Positions 17,453-25,110 of a DNA stretch of 33,542 nucleotides are shown here, piece after piece; positions within the stretch are counted from its first letter, which is position 1; each line of letters starts with the position of its first letter. The stretch lies in contig JANYEO010000035.1 of NCBI GenBank assembly GCA_025363025.1, positions 1-33,542 on the forward strand, read 5' to 3'. The position numbers and the translations under genes are program-made. Source of the stretch: Opitutia bacterium. Lineage in GTDB: Bacteria > Verrucomicrobiota > Verrucomicrobiia > Opitutales > JANYEO01. The notes beneath the pieces are model-generated. The model was not told the DNA's origin. It saw nothing but the letters and a program-made list of their open reading frames with translations, and searched no databases.

Positions 17453-18658
17453 TTACTCAGAGATGAGGCCTAAAACGGGCTCATCTAAACCAGGGGTGGG
17501 AATGCCAAAACGTTCGCGAACATCTGCCTCGGCCAAAGGAAGACCCATGTGAAAGAGGCGCTCGCACAGGGCGAGATCCGCCGTACGGTCCCGACGATCT
17601 CGCATTTTTAGGCGCACGTAAGCTTTAGGTTCTTCCGTATTAAATAAGTAGCGCAGAACAAAACGGTCGACCTGTGCATTTAAAGTTTCCGATAAATGTA
17701 GGGCGTCATCATCTTCGAGTAAGTCTGCCTCACTTTGTTGAAGAGAGGCCCCACTGCCCTGTGTGCTAGAAAGTGTCGAAAGATCTGACCCGCGCCAAAG
17801 TGCGATTAAGGCGCGGTCCATACGCTCGATTAAACGGGGATAAGGAAGATCCCCATGACCGGTGAGATCTATGGCTTGAATATCTGTACCGCGCGTCATA
17901 AGGGCACTGAACTCTGCCCCGAAATCTGAAACGGCGGCACGGGCTGCCTCCCACTCCGGTGTACCAGGGATAGCATCCGTAAGGCCTTTGACGCCCGGCA
18001 TGCCATTGCGCTCGCAGTATAAAAGCCAATCGCACAGGGGTAAGTGCTTAAATAAATAAGCGATTGAAGAGGCCTCCATAAGGCCATCCCCTGTTGTCAC
18101 CATCCAGGAGCCACGCTCTAAAACGGTGCTACCGGTGGGCTCGTTTTCTTTTAAGAATTTTAAGCGACCCTCCCTATTTTCAAAAAACCAGATAGGGACA
18201 AAACGAAACGTAGCCGTGAGCAAAGGAAGACCAAAATCGTTCGTGCCACGGGGCTCAAAGACGATTTCGTGAACGGCGTATTTTTTAGCAACGGCGTCCA
18301 TCATGTGTTTAATGAGAAGGGCAAAACCGCCTTGCTCATTTTCATCACAAGCATGGGTAGACGTTACATGATTATAGAAGTACTCAAGGGCTTGTTTGTG
18401 ATTTTGCGCTTCTTCAGAATCTTCAAATGTAAGAACTTCCCAGCCGAGGCGGGCCACGCTTTTTTTGCGCTTGCTGATGACGCCTTGGAGGACATCGTCC
18501 CGTCTTTCGATAGCGTCCCACATAAGGGCGGTTGCGCGGAGATCCCCTCTATGAAAGGCTTCTAGCAGGCGTGAAAGGGACTCGGGGTTTAAGTTACGAA
18601 TGGGCCGAAATAAGGCACGGTCCGATTTTAAACGAGGCAAGGATGATTTTGTTTTCAT
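17453..18658 (-). CDS. Phage portal protein (Mu gp29/DUF935 family)
   Basis: The frame is open upstream into the terminase C-terminus. I choose the ATG at 18658 (29 bp after the terminase stop), giving about 401 aa; Mu gp29 is longer. DUF935 features are visible: RDDVLQGVISKRKKSVARLGWEV near the N-terminus, KKYAVHEIVFEP, FRFVPIWFFEN, LCDWLLYCERNGMPGVKGL, and DRALIALWRGSDLSTLSS. The C-terminus RYLFNTEEPKAYVRLKMRDRRDRTAD matches the family end. Portals form the dodecameric DNA channel and the docking site of the terminase. Confidence 0.83.
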   Translation of the reverse strand: MKTKSSLPRLKSDRALFRPIRNLNPESLSRLLEAFHRGDLRATALMWDAIERRDDVLQGVISKRKKSVARLGWEVLTFEDSEEAQNHKQALEYFYNHVTSTHACDENEQGGFALLIKHMMDAVAKKYAVHEIVFEPRGTNDFGLPLLTATFRFVPIWFFENREGRLKFLKENEPTGSTVLERGSWMVTTGDGLMEASSIAYLFKHLPLCDWLLYCERNGMPGVKGLTDAIPGTPEWEAARAAVSDFGAEFSALMTRGTDIQAIDLTGHGDLPYPRLIERMDRALIALWRGSDLSTLSSTQGSGASLQQSEADLLEDDDALHLSETLNAQVDRFVLRYLFNTEEPKAYVRLKMRDRRDRTADLALCERLFHMGLPLAEADVRERFGIPTPGLDEPVLGLISE

Positions 18659-18686
18659 AAGTGTGATGGATTGGATGAATAATGAA

Positions 18687-20065
18687 CTAAAGGGAAAAAC
18701 GGCGGCTAGCGGGACGGCCCACGTGCTCGTACCCGGCAACAGTATGGGGGGATTGAGCAGCATGAAGCGCCAGGGCCAATGCCCAGAAACGGTCTGCATG
18801 GCCACCTCGAGTGCGATCTGCCCCGAAACGCAAATGGCCGGCAGAGGTGACTTCTTTTTTAATGGAGCGAAGATCTGCCCTAATTTCTGGACTGGAGGGA
18901 ATGCGAAGGGTTTTGGCTTCGAAAGCAGAGCGAACAGGATAGACGAGCGACTCTTTTACCGGAGCGGTGAAGGTGAGGCCTTCTATCCGATAAGCGCTGT
19001 AGCGACGGGTAGCGTCTTCCGCCAGTTGACGACCGATCCCCGTTTGATCAATACAGACGCGGCGAAGACCGGGCAGCTGCATGTATTCGTCCAAAACTTC
19101 TGCTTGTTCTGCAAACGGGGTATTTTAAGGCAAGTAAGGCCACGGGTGAGGAAAAGGCCGTGAGTGGCCTCTATTAGCCAGAACGCCGTTAGATCGTGAT
19201 CCCGCCCGATATCGACCCCGAGGTAGTAATGCGCGTTTTTATCATGCGGGCCTTTTAGGGGAAGTTCCCAATTCGCCTCGGCCTCGTACTCGCAACTGGA
19301 GACGAGATCGACCGGCAGGAAGGCTGCAGCGTCGTCTGCGGGCTCGCACATATATTCCTGTCTAAAAGATTCTTCATCTGCACAGCTGCTGCGTATCCAA
19401 TCAAAATACGTGGCGGTATCCATGGATTGGCGAAGATCGTCCGCGGGTAATTTGCTTTTTAAGCGCTCTAAAAAGCCTTGATTTAAAGCGTCTTCGAGGG
19501 TTACCCGGTGTAAAGAGAACTGCTTCGGATTGCCGCCATGGCGGATTTCTTGAATGAGCTCGAAAAAGAAATTCTTCGACCCGCGGTGAGTAGAGATGAC
19601 CTCTAATGACCCGCCCCAGGTAAGGCCGGGAGTGGCGATGGAATAGAGCTTCCGCGGATCGGGATGCAGGGCGAACTCGTCTAAAATGCGGGCCCCGCGT
19701 TTGCCAGCTTGGGCATCGGGATTTGACGAAAGCGAATGGATACGGCGTTTATTAGATAAAGTAAGGGTGTAAGCACTGGGGCGAGCGTCCTCTGATAAGA
19801 CGGGCTCCCCCATTTCTGTACCGGCCAAATTTAATGTCTCCGCAAATGAGCGGCAGTCTTCTAAAAAAAGGCGCGCTTGGACTTCGTCTCTAGAGCTAAT
19901 CCACGCATCGTACTGTGTGCCCTCTAAGGCTTGACGGCGAACGATGCCATAGGACGTGGCCCAAGACATGCCAACTTGGCGGGCCTTCTCCATGATCTTC
20001 ATCCGGGAAGTATCCTCTAGCCAACGGCGCTGGTAGGGCAGAAAAAATGAATCAGTAGCCGTCAT
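18687..20065 (-). pseudogene. Terminase large subunit (Mu gp28-like), interrupted by a frameshift
   Basis: Starts at the ATG at 20065. The ATPase part has KARQVGMSW at residues 27-35 (Walker A), ARILDEF at 125-131 (Walker B) and the coupling motif STHRG at 158-162. The nuclease domain starts with GVDIGRDHD at 283-291. At an A-run (four T on the plus strand, 19123-19126) the frame breaks: the first frame runs into nonsense and stops at 18983, while the missing nuclease C-terminus (EYMQLPGLRRVCIDQTGIGR ... HADRFWALALALHA) continues in another frame to 18687. One extra A restores about 459 aa. It is a decay mutation, a sequencing error, or a -1 frameshift at AAAA. Confidence 0.82.
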
Positions 20066-20067
20066 GA

Positions 20068-20451
20068 TTATAGCAAGCTGAGGCGACTTTCAATCTCTCG
20101 TAAGGTTTCGCTCGTGAGGCCAGTTGTGGCTTTGAGGGCGGCTGCGGCTTTTTTGGCAGCCGGCGTCCCGTCTTCTGCCTCTCTTAACTTTGCATCTAGA
20201 GCCCGCAAATGGGTGAAGCTGCTCATGAGCTTTTGAAGAACCCCGGCCAGGGTATTAAGCGTGCTGGCATCTAAAGTTTCCGGAGCGTCCTTAAGCTCGC
20301 ACAAATGGGTAAAGAAGGCTTCCCAGACAATGGCGATGGAGGCCTCGGCCATTTCGTGACCGGGCACGATGAGCTCTATTAATTTATCCGCTTTATATTT
20401 TGCGACACGGATAGATTCTAAAAAGATTTTGAAATTTTCGGTTAAGGGCAT
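20068..20451 (-). CDS. Mu gp27-like protein (DUF3486-like), possible small terminase
   Basis: 127 aa, helical. Placement directly before the large terminase (2-bp gap) and the C-terminus AALKATTGLTSETLREIESRL, resembling the DUF3486 ending (GLSxxTxxxIR), support a gp27-like role, possibly as the small terminase. It is shorter than the family norm (about 180 aa) and lacks an obvious N-terminal DNA-binding helix-turn-helix. The assignment is tentative. Confidence 0.55.
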   Translation of the reverse strand: MPLTENFKIFLESIRVAKYKADKLIELIVPGHEMAEASIAIVWEAFFTHLCELKDAPETLDASTLNTLAGVLQKLMSSFTHLRALDAKLREAEDGTPAAKKAAAALKATTGLTSETLREIESRLSLL

Positions 20452-20572
20452 GATGGATTAACGTAAAGGATGACGGACTTTTTGGGCATGGCAGGAGCCA
20501 TGGAGCCTTTTGATGAGCCCTTTAAGGTTATGGATTAGCAGAGGCTAGCTAAGGATTATTTCGAGGCCGTTG

Positions 20573-20878
20573 TCAGACGAGGGCTTGGGTTCTTAAATAA
20601 TCTTCTCCGGAAGCGGTGAGTTTGTAACGGGGCTCGGCTGGGTTAAGCAAAGGACAGAGGGCTTCGATCAGGGATTTCTCCTTCAAATAGGTAAGCTCCC
20701 GCAGTAAGTCTAACGCGGTTAAGCTGTGCCCTGCGATATGAAGACCTTGAGACAAGGTTGTGGAGGGAAGGCTAGCTGGGTAAGCGGCGCTAAGCTGAAG
20801 AAGCAGTGCGTGACGCAAGAGTAATAAATGACTGGAAGGAGTGGAAGATGGAGCGTGTGGTGTGATGAATGAAGACAT
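20573..20878 (-). CDS. Small wHTH-like phage protein (VpaChn25_0724-like)
   Basis: 101 aa. The pattern LLLLRHALLLQLSAAY, LPSTTLSQGLHIAGHSLTALDLLRELTYLKEKSLIEA, then YKLTASGEDYLR is a winged-helix arrangement that Mu-like phages place upstream of gp27. The first 17 residues are Ser/Pro-rich. I recognise the family from its general pattern only. A role in control or packaging is not proven. Confidence 0.6.
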   Translation of the reverse strand: MSSFITPHAPSSTPSSHLLLLRHALLLQLSAAYPASLPSTTLSQGLHIAGHSLTALDLLRELTYLKEKSLIEALCPLLNPAEPRYKLTASGEDYLRTQALV

Positions 20879-20950
20879 GATAGAATAGAATGTTGATATT
20901 AAGGTTAGTTTTGGTGTTAGATGAAAGATGAGGGAGGAATGAGGCCGTTA

Positions 20951-21316
20951 TTAGGGGCGCTCGACAAGACGATCTAACTTAGTTGAAACTTCGGTTAGGC
21001 GCTGATTTAAGAGGGCTTGACCGGCTAGAGCGGCTGAGAGCTCCCCCCGGTGGCTAGTTATAAAACGATTGATACGATCGTTATCTAAGCGGATATCCGC
21101 ACGGAGGCGCTCGACCTCTGCCCTACTCTCTCTAAGCGCTTCCGTTAGGTGTTGGCGGAGCTTCTCGTGCTCTGTACGGGAGGCGTAAGTAATTTTGGGA
21201 TCAGGAGACTCTCGGTAATATTCGCGAATGCGCAGGAGAAGGACGTAGCCGCCGAGAAGACCGATAAAGACTAAGACTGCGGTGCCGAGATTGTGAGCGT
21301 GTTCGAATGAAAACAT
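20951..21316 (-). CDS. Single-pass membrane protein with a coiled coil, phage module
   Basis: The ATG at 21316 is chosen over the upstream start (21358) because it places a clean N-terminal membrane segment (TAVLVFIGLLGGYVLLL, about residues 12-28). About 121 aa. A long coiled coil follows (EHEKLRQHLTEALRESRAEVERLRADI and NQRLTEVSTKLDRLVERP). The arrangement, next to a holin-like gene, suggests a spanin-like or lysis accessory protein, though no signature decides this. Confidence 0.6.
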   Translation of the reverse strand: MFSFEHAHNLGTAVLVFIGLLGGYVLLLRIREYYRESPDPKITYASRTEHEKLRQHLTEALRESRAEVERLRADIRLDNDRINRFITSHRGELSAALAGQALLNQRLTEVSTKLDRLVERP

Positions 21317-21366
21317 AGGTAGGATGGTGTTAGGATGATGGAATGGGGGACGGCACATGGGGCTTG

Positions 21367-21858
21367 TTAACGGTTCTCCATAATAGAGCCTCCGAAGTAT
21401 AGGCCGATAATGGCGGAGAGGATGTGCGTATCTAGAGGGGTGATCACAAGGCCCTTGAGGGCTACCCAGCGAAGGTGCTCCGTCGCACTGGTAAAAAACA
21501 AGAAGCCTTCGGAGACTTCTGAATGGGAAATGTGGATCGGCACCTCTGGCCAGAAGATGGCGACGATTTTTGGCACGACGATGATGGAGAAGGCGGACAT
21601 GAGGGCTATCGTCCTACGCGTCCACTGAACCCCTGGGGCATCGAAGGCGCGAGCGGCTGTAGCATAATCATTCCGCATTTGCATGGCTTGAAGGGCGAGT
21701 TGATTAGCCTCCCGCCGGGCATCGATATTGCGGGACCACGCCTTCATCACCCCGGCAAAGAAGGAAGAGGAAAATAAGGTTAACAGTTCTGGAGGGAGAG
21801 CGAGCATGAGGGCATAAAGCGATAAAGGGTGACTAAGCGATGATGGATGGATGGCCAT
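21367..21858 (-). CDS. Putative phage holin (three membrane segments)
   Basis: 163 aa. Three hydrophobic stretches are visible: about residues 10-35 (LSLYALMLALPPELLTLFSS), 83-104 (IALMSAFSIIVVPKIVAIFW) and 145-158 (AIIGLYFGGSI). An amphipathic helix RNIDARREANQLALQAMQMR sits between the first two. The layout resembles the GTA/phage '3TM holin' type. It is the first gene of the module, and no lysozyme gene is seen beside it, which is odd for a complete lysis cassette. Confidence 0.55.
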   Translation of the reverse strand: MAIHPSSLSHPLSLYALMLALPPELLTLFSSSFFAGVMKAWSRNIDARREANQLALQAMQMRNDYATAARAFDAPGVQWTRRTIALMSAFSIIVVPKIVAIFWPEVPIHISHSEVSEGFLFFTSATEHLRWVALKGLVITPLDTHILSAIIGLYFGGSIMENR

Positions 21859-21958
21859 TGAAGGCTTTACCTGAGTTTTTATTAAATTTGGTTACTGAAA
21901 GATGGAATGAATACAAAACGAGAGTATTTTAGCATACATTTTAAAAAAAATAAGAAAA

Positions 21959-22052
21959 AAAACAGGCCTGTTTGGTAGCGGATACTAAAAGGGCCCTTTT
22001 AGGTGTTTTTTCTTCGCCTCTTAGGGTAAAGTACTTAGTTTTTTTCTAAGTA
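21959..22052. other. Cluster of three perfect palindromes upstream of the phage module
   Basis: Within 94 bp: AAACAGGCCTGTTT (21959-21972), CTAAAAGGGCCCTTTTAG (21985-22002, followed by a T-rich run on the plus strand) and TACTTAG-(T)7-CTAAGTA (22032-22052). They lie in the 426-bp gap between the first phage gene and the OTU gene, where the phage promoter would be, so they may be operators or a terminator. No ORF is supported in the gap. Confidence 0.6.
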
Positions 22053-22217
22053 TTTCTATGTATGTTATCAACAAGAAGCCAGTAGACCGAGGGCGACTGA
22101 AGGGATTTTTACACAATTTACAATCATTTTAAATGAGAAATGGGGCGCAATAAGGGGTTTTTAAGGGAAAACGGAGGGAATTTATGAATGCAGGCATTTA
22201 GGGATGGGTATAGGCAT

Positions 22218-22251
22218 AAAAAAACCGCTGTGACTATACAGCGGTTTTTTT
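22218..22251. terminator. Strong bidirectional terminator
   Basis: A perfect stem AACCGCTGT (22223-22231) with its complement and a 6-nt loop is flanked by seven A on the left and seven T on the right, so it can end transcription on both strands. On the minus strand it terminates the OTU gene (stop at 22285) 34 bp after its end. Confidence 0.88.
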
Positions 22252-22284
22252 GGCAATAACCTTCGCGGAGAAGGTAAGTTTTTA

Positions 22285-23529
22285 TCAGGTGCGGAAAGCG
22301 GCGTCCCAATGATCCGTCCCGTTATAGACAAGGATGAGAGCGTTATTAGGGATAGAAGTATCTGCGAAGAGAGCGGCTTGTAATGCTATGGCTTCGTGAC
22401 CCTCAGCTCCTGAATTGGGTAAAGCAACCTTACCCTCACTATCTAGCATGTAACGAATAGGGATAAGTTGGCCCTTATTATCCGTATTTTGAGGAGAAAA
22501 AACGAGAACGGGACGCTGCAAAAAAGCGGCCATTAAAGGGGCATACTCAATGGGAGCCCAACCGGTTTTACCCCCGGACGCGGTGGCTAATTGAGAAATA
22601 GTGTTATTTGCATGCGCTGTTTTCAAATCAACTAAAGCATCGCCCCCATCATAAAAATTAGATTGCACTAATGTATTAGCTTCAAAACATTTTGAAGGAT
22701 CCTGGACAAAGGCATCAACGAAGGAATCAAACGTAAAGCGAAGGGTTTGAGGATCTGGATAATCTTCAGATTTAAGCTGATCGCACAGGGCGTGGTAGAA
22801 ACAATCCCCATCATCTTTGGCTTTTTGAAGCGTTAAGCCGTAAACAGGAAGGGAGTTGGCAATGGCAGTCGAAAATGCAGCCCTTTGCTGGGCCGCGGCC
22901 GCATTTTTACCGGCATCGGCAGCGGCAGATTCGGCTAAGATCTTGGCGAAATCTTTATCTGAAGCGGCATCTGAGAGGGGCTGCGACAGGGAAGATAGAG
23001 ACGCAGATGCAGGCTTGTTTTGATCCGCTAAAGACGCGGCTATGGCGGCTGCGAGATCTGCATCCTCATCTGAAGGAGGAGGAAGCGGGGCTGGACGAGA
23101 CGGGGGCGAAATGTGCTGTGCGACCGCCTGCGGCGAAAAAGGCACGGGAGGGGGCTTCCGGGACGGAACGGGCGACGAGCTAGGGCTACCTGATTGGCGG
23201 CGGGCTTCTTCGTCGGCATGGGTTGATTTAGAAGCTTCTATAGCGGCTTGTAGATCGACATCAACCGGTGGAGGGGTTGAACGAGACGGAGGCTGAGATG
23301 AAACCGATGGAGAGGTTTTAGGACCTGTAAAAAGGCCAACAGTGTAATTGTACAAAATATCCCGCTTTCTTGTAGGCACTTGAGGTGGCTCTTTGCCCGC
23401 GCGCCCTGAAGGGGATTGAATATTTTGTGCGTCATAGCCACCAAGATGACCTTTTTTCGGATCACTGGGAGACGCGCTAGAAGGCACGAAACCTTTCCCA
23501 CCTGGAGGATTAATATTAGGAGGAGGCAT
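22285..23529 (-). CDS. OTU-family cysteine protease with ubiquitin-interacting motifs (likely secreted effector)
   Basis: 414 aa. The C-terminal half (from about residue 228) is an OTU deubiquitinase domain: DDGDCFYHALCDQL places the catalytic Asp at about 240 and Cys at about 243, and NGTDHWDAAF near the C-terminus carries the His (about 407). The N-terminal half is Pro/Ser-rich and disordered, with PxxP stretches (RKPPPVPFSP, RPAPLPPP) and two UIM-like helices: VDVDLQAAIEASK (about 89-101) and DEDADLAAAIAASLA (about 154-168). OTU enzymes cleave ubiquitin chains; bacteria lack ubiquitin, so a host target is inferred. There is no Sec signal, and the T3SS genes are next on the same strand, so secretion by that system is plausible. 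Its own terminator follows. Confidence 0.85.
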   Translation of the reverse strand: MPPPNINPPGGKGFVPSSASPSDPKKGHLGGYDAQNIQSPSGRAGKEPPQVPTRKRDILYNYTVGLFTGPKTSPSVSSQPPSRSTPPPVDVDLQAAIEASKSTHADEEARRQSGSPSSSPVPSRKPPPVPFSPQAVAQHISPPSRPAPLPPPSDEDADLAAAIAASLADQNKPASASLSSLSQPLSDAASDKDFAKILAESAAADAGKNAAAAQQRAAFSTAIANSLPVYGLTLQKAKDDGDCFYHALCDQLKSEDYPDPQTLRFTFDSFVDAFVQDPSKCFEANTLVQSNFYDGGDALVDLKTAHANNTISQLATASGGKTGWAPIEYAPLMAAFLQRPVLVFSPQNTDNKGQLIPIRYMLDSEGKVALPNSGAEGHEAIALQAALFADTSIPNNALILVYNGTDHWDAAFRT

Positions 23530-23658
23530 TGGGGTAAAAAAAAATATTTTGAAATGACTTCAACCGCCCTACGGCTAACGCCTTCTGGCAAAAGCGGGTG
23601 GCCAAGCCACGATTGATAATCAAGAACAAAGGCCGTTGCCTATAATAAAAAGACTGTG

Positions 23659-23782
23659 GAGATCCTTGTTAAAGGGCCTTATTTTAAAATGATTTTGAGA
23701 CGAAACTCACGGAACATACTTGAGTATGTGAGTAAGATGATACTCAAAGGTGTTCAAAAGAAGGTCCTTTAACAACGATCTC
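23659..23782. repeat. Palindromic element, family B (copy 2), abutting the sctG stop codon
   Basis: 124 bp. The outer arms GAGATCCTTGTTAAAGGGCC (left) and the complement of AAGGTCCTTTAACAACGATC (right) match at 20 of 22 positions. The centre is a family B variant (AACATACTTGAGTATGTGAGTAAGATGATACTCAAAGG). The right end at 23782 touches the TAG of sctG (stop at 23783-23785). Confidence 0.8.
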
Positions 23783-24199
23783 CTAGGCGAAGCGTTCCTC
23801 TTTTACTATCTTTGCAATTTCTACCGCGCGAGCATCTTGATTTTCCGCGATGATGGATTCTATAAGGGGTTCGGCTTCGTCAACTTTGCCAGAGCGTTTG
23901 AGAGCGAGACAGAGGAAGCTTTTGGCAAGGTTATTGCCAGGATTAATTTTTAGAGCGGATTCGCGTAGGAGCTCTATCGCGCGGCGGTCATCCCCAACTG
24001 TCATGCGGGCTAGCGCCTGACTGATAACAGGGAACTCACTCGCCGGGCGAACGGCCCGAACACCGCTAAAAATCTCCTCTGCCTGACTCCAGAGGCCACA
24101 GGCGGTGGCAACGAAGCCAATTTCGGCTAAAAGACGCAAGAGGGCGCCATCCACAGCTTTGGAGGCGGGCATATCAAGGGTTTGAGGGGCATCAACCAT
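23783..24199 (-). CDS. sctG: Type III secretion TPR protein, SctG/YscG-like needle chaperone
   Basis: 138 aa, all helical with TPR-like repeats (LWSQAEEIFSGVRAVRP, DDRRAIELLRESALKINPGNNLAKSFLCLALKRSGKVDEAEPL). It follows the needle gene on the same strand, as yscG follows yscF, and would with SctE keep needle subunits unpolymerised in the cytoplasm. Size and fold also fit the HrpB1/HrpK group. Identity rests on repeats and on the D-E-F-G order. Two palindromic elements separate it from sctF by 349 bp, an unusually large gap for such a pair. Confidence 0.72.
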   Translation of the reverse strand: MVDAPQTLDMPASKAVDGALLRLLAEIGFVATACGLWSQAEEIFSGVRAVRPASEFPVISQALARMTVGDDRRAIELLRESALKINPGNNLAKSFLCLALKRSGKVDEAEPLIESIIAENQDARAVEIAKIVKEERFA

Positions 24200-24314
24200 T
24201 TTAAAATAAAGGAAGGGGTTAAAAAAACAGCGACTGAAGGAAAAGCTATGATACTTTAAGAAGCTAAAAAATCATGGAAATTGCGCCAAGACAACTGGCT
24301 TAGGGAGCTGTGCG

Positions 24315-24415
24315 CGGGTGTTCAGTTTGAGATGATTTTTAGAAGAAGCGCGCGAAGCGTACGTTTGAGTACGTGAGCACGGTGAAGCTAAAAAGGGCTC
24401 AAAATGAATGTTCGG
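24315..24415. repeat. Palindromic element, family B (copy 3)
   Basis: About 101 bp. The arms CGGGTGTTCAGTTTGAG and the complement of CTCAAAATGAATGTTCGG pair with a few mismatches. The core GCGCGCGAAGCGTACGTTTG..AGTACGTGAGCACGGTGA is the family B signature. It lies between sctF and sctG, directly next to a family A copy. Confidence 0.7.
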
Positions 24416-24427
24416 TAGCCTTACAAG

Positions 24428-24549
24428 ACCTGCTGTCAGAATGCTTGGATTTTGAGGAATTTGCAAGGCGAAGCGAGCGAGTGGACTAAAGGCCCTCGAA
24501 GAGCGACAACACAGCAAAAACTCAAAAGCCATGAATGCTGATAGCAGGT
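24428..24549. repeat. Palindromic element, family A (copy 2), abutting the sctF stop codon
   Basis: 122 bp. Terminal arms ACCTGCTGTCAGAATGC and the complement of GCTGATAGCAGGT pair over 11 of 12 outer positions. The subterminal TTGGATTTTGAGGAATTTG and GCAAAAACTCAAAAG are shared with copies at 4735 and 26660. Its right edge touches the needle gene's stop codon TAA (24549-24551). Confidence 0.75.
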
Positions 24550-24803
24550 TAGGAGATGTTTTGAAGAACGGCCCTAGCATCATCAAACACAGACTTCATC
24601 GCATTGGAGGTAGCGGTTAAGAGGGCGTTGAGATTCTCCGTATAAATTTGCAGAAGCGTGATCGAATTAGGATTGGTAGGATCGAAATTGTTATTGAGTA
24701 AGTCCGTTAGCTGATTGGAGGCGATGCCGAGTGACCCCGACATAGCATTCAAAATGCTGGTGGGGCTTAATACAGTGGTAAAACCAGTATAAGGCGTAGT
24801 CAT
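24549..24803 (-). CDS. sctF: Type III secretion needle protein SctF
   Basis: 84 aa, the size of YscF/CdsF/PrgI needle subunits. The P-x-(D/N)-P turn (NNNFDPTNPNSITLLQIYTENLN) separates two helices, and the C-terminal helix ends LQNIS, as in the needle family (YscF ends LQKFP). Hundreds of copies polymerise into the needle. It is flanked by the co-chaperone-like genes sctE (37 bp upstream) and sctG. No ribosome site is visible at the start. Confidence 0.75.
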   Translation of the reverse strand: MTTPYTGFTTVLSPTSILNAMSGSLGIASNQLTDLLNNNFDPTNPNSITLLQIYTENLNALLTATSNAMKSVFDDARAVLQNIS

Positions 24804-24840
24804 AATAAGAATGAGTTCTTAAGTAAAAAGGAGAGGCGCC

Positions 24841-25077
24841 TTAGTTTTGGTGATTGGCGAGCCAGTAGCTTTCGATAACGATTTCTGCTTGCTCGACCGC
24901 GCGGTTAAGCTTCGTCAAGGCTTCAAAATCGATAGAGGCAAGGCCGGTGGCCAAGGTGGTTTTTAACTGAACTTTGTTCGTGCGCAGGTTCGTTAATATT
25001 TCGTCGCGGACGGTGCCGCTACGATCTGCTCTTAAGCGGCGTTCCATCTCTACCACGTGGAATAATTCTTGGGGCAT
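24841..25077 (-). CDS. Type III secretion needle co-chaperone, SctE/YscE-like
   Basis: 78 aa, helical, no membrane segment (ELFHVVEMERRLRADRSGTVRDEILTNLRTNKVQLKTTL). Size, helix pattern and position between sctD and sctF match YscE, which with YscG holds monomeric needle subunits. Sequence conservation is low in this family, so the call rests on order. The start codon lies beside a G-rich tract on the opposite strand. Confidence 0.62.
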   Translation of the reverse strand: MPQELFHVVEMERRLRADRSGTVRDEILTNLRTNKVQLKTTLATGLASIDFEALTKLNRAVEQAEIVIESYWLANHQN

Positions 25078-25110
25078 GGGGTGTTGGGGTTAGGGTTAGG
25101 GGTGTTGGGG
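25071..25110 (+). promoter_or_regulatory. G-quadruplex motif with telomere-like TTAGGG units at the sctD/sctE junction
   Basis: The plus strand has six G-runs in 40 bp: GGGG, CAT, GGGG, TGTT, GGGG, TTA, GGG, TTA, GGGG, TGTT, GGGG. The tract spans the sctE start, the gap, and the sctD stop with its last codons (K-P-Q-H-P). Because the genes are transcribed from the minus strand, the G-run lies in the template strand, where a quadruplex could slow RNA polymerase before the needle genes. A functional role is inferred. Confidence 0.6.

Larger units (their letters stand above)
11286..21858 (-). mobile_element. Mu-like phage structural module (prophage remnant or GTA-like element)
   Basis: Fifteen genes on one strand run in the order holin-like, TM/coiled-coil, wHTH-like, gp27-like, terminase, portal, protease, decoration, capsid, gp36-like, gp37-like, tail unknown, small coiled coil, tail hub-like, unknown. 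The gp27-gp28-gp29-I-T-gp36-gp37 order follows Mu-type phages. Missing are transposase or integrase, repressor, replication genes, endolysin, Mu F and G homologues, sheath or tube, tape measure and fibres. Genes are spaced by short non-coding gaps and mostly lack Shine-Dalgarno sites. No attachment site repeats were found at the edges, so the borders are the outermost genes. Confidence 0.8.

Noticed and set aside
22124..22309. 61-codon minus-strand ORF
   Set aside because: It runs through the bidirectional terminator and the end of the OTU gene and has no start signal.
24272..24586. A 104-codon minus-strand ORF across two palindromes
   Set aside because: Its sequence comes from repeat DNA (the same CSRT-Q/K-TYA-x-RAS words occur in the ORFs at 5023-5263). 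It is a by-product of the family B core.
25071..25110. A real chromosome telomere
   Set aside because: Internal position, only two TTAGGG-like units, and coding sequence on both sides.
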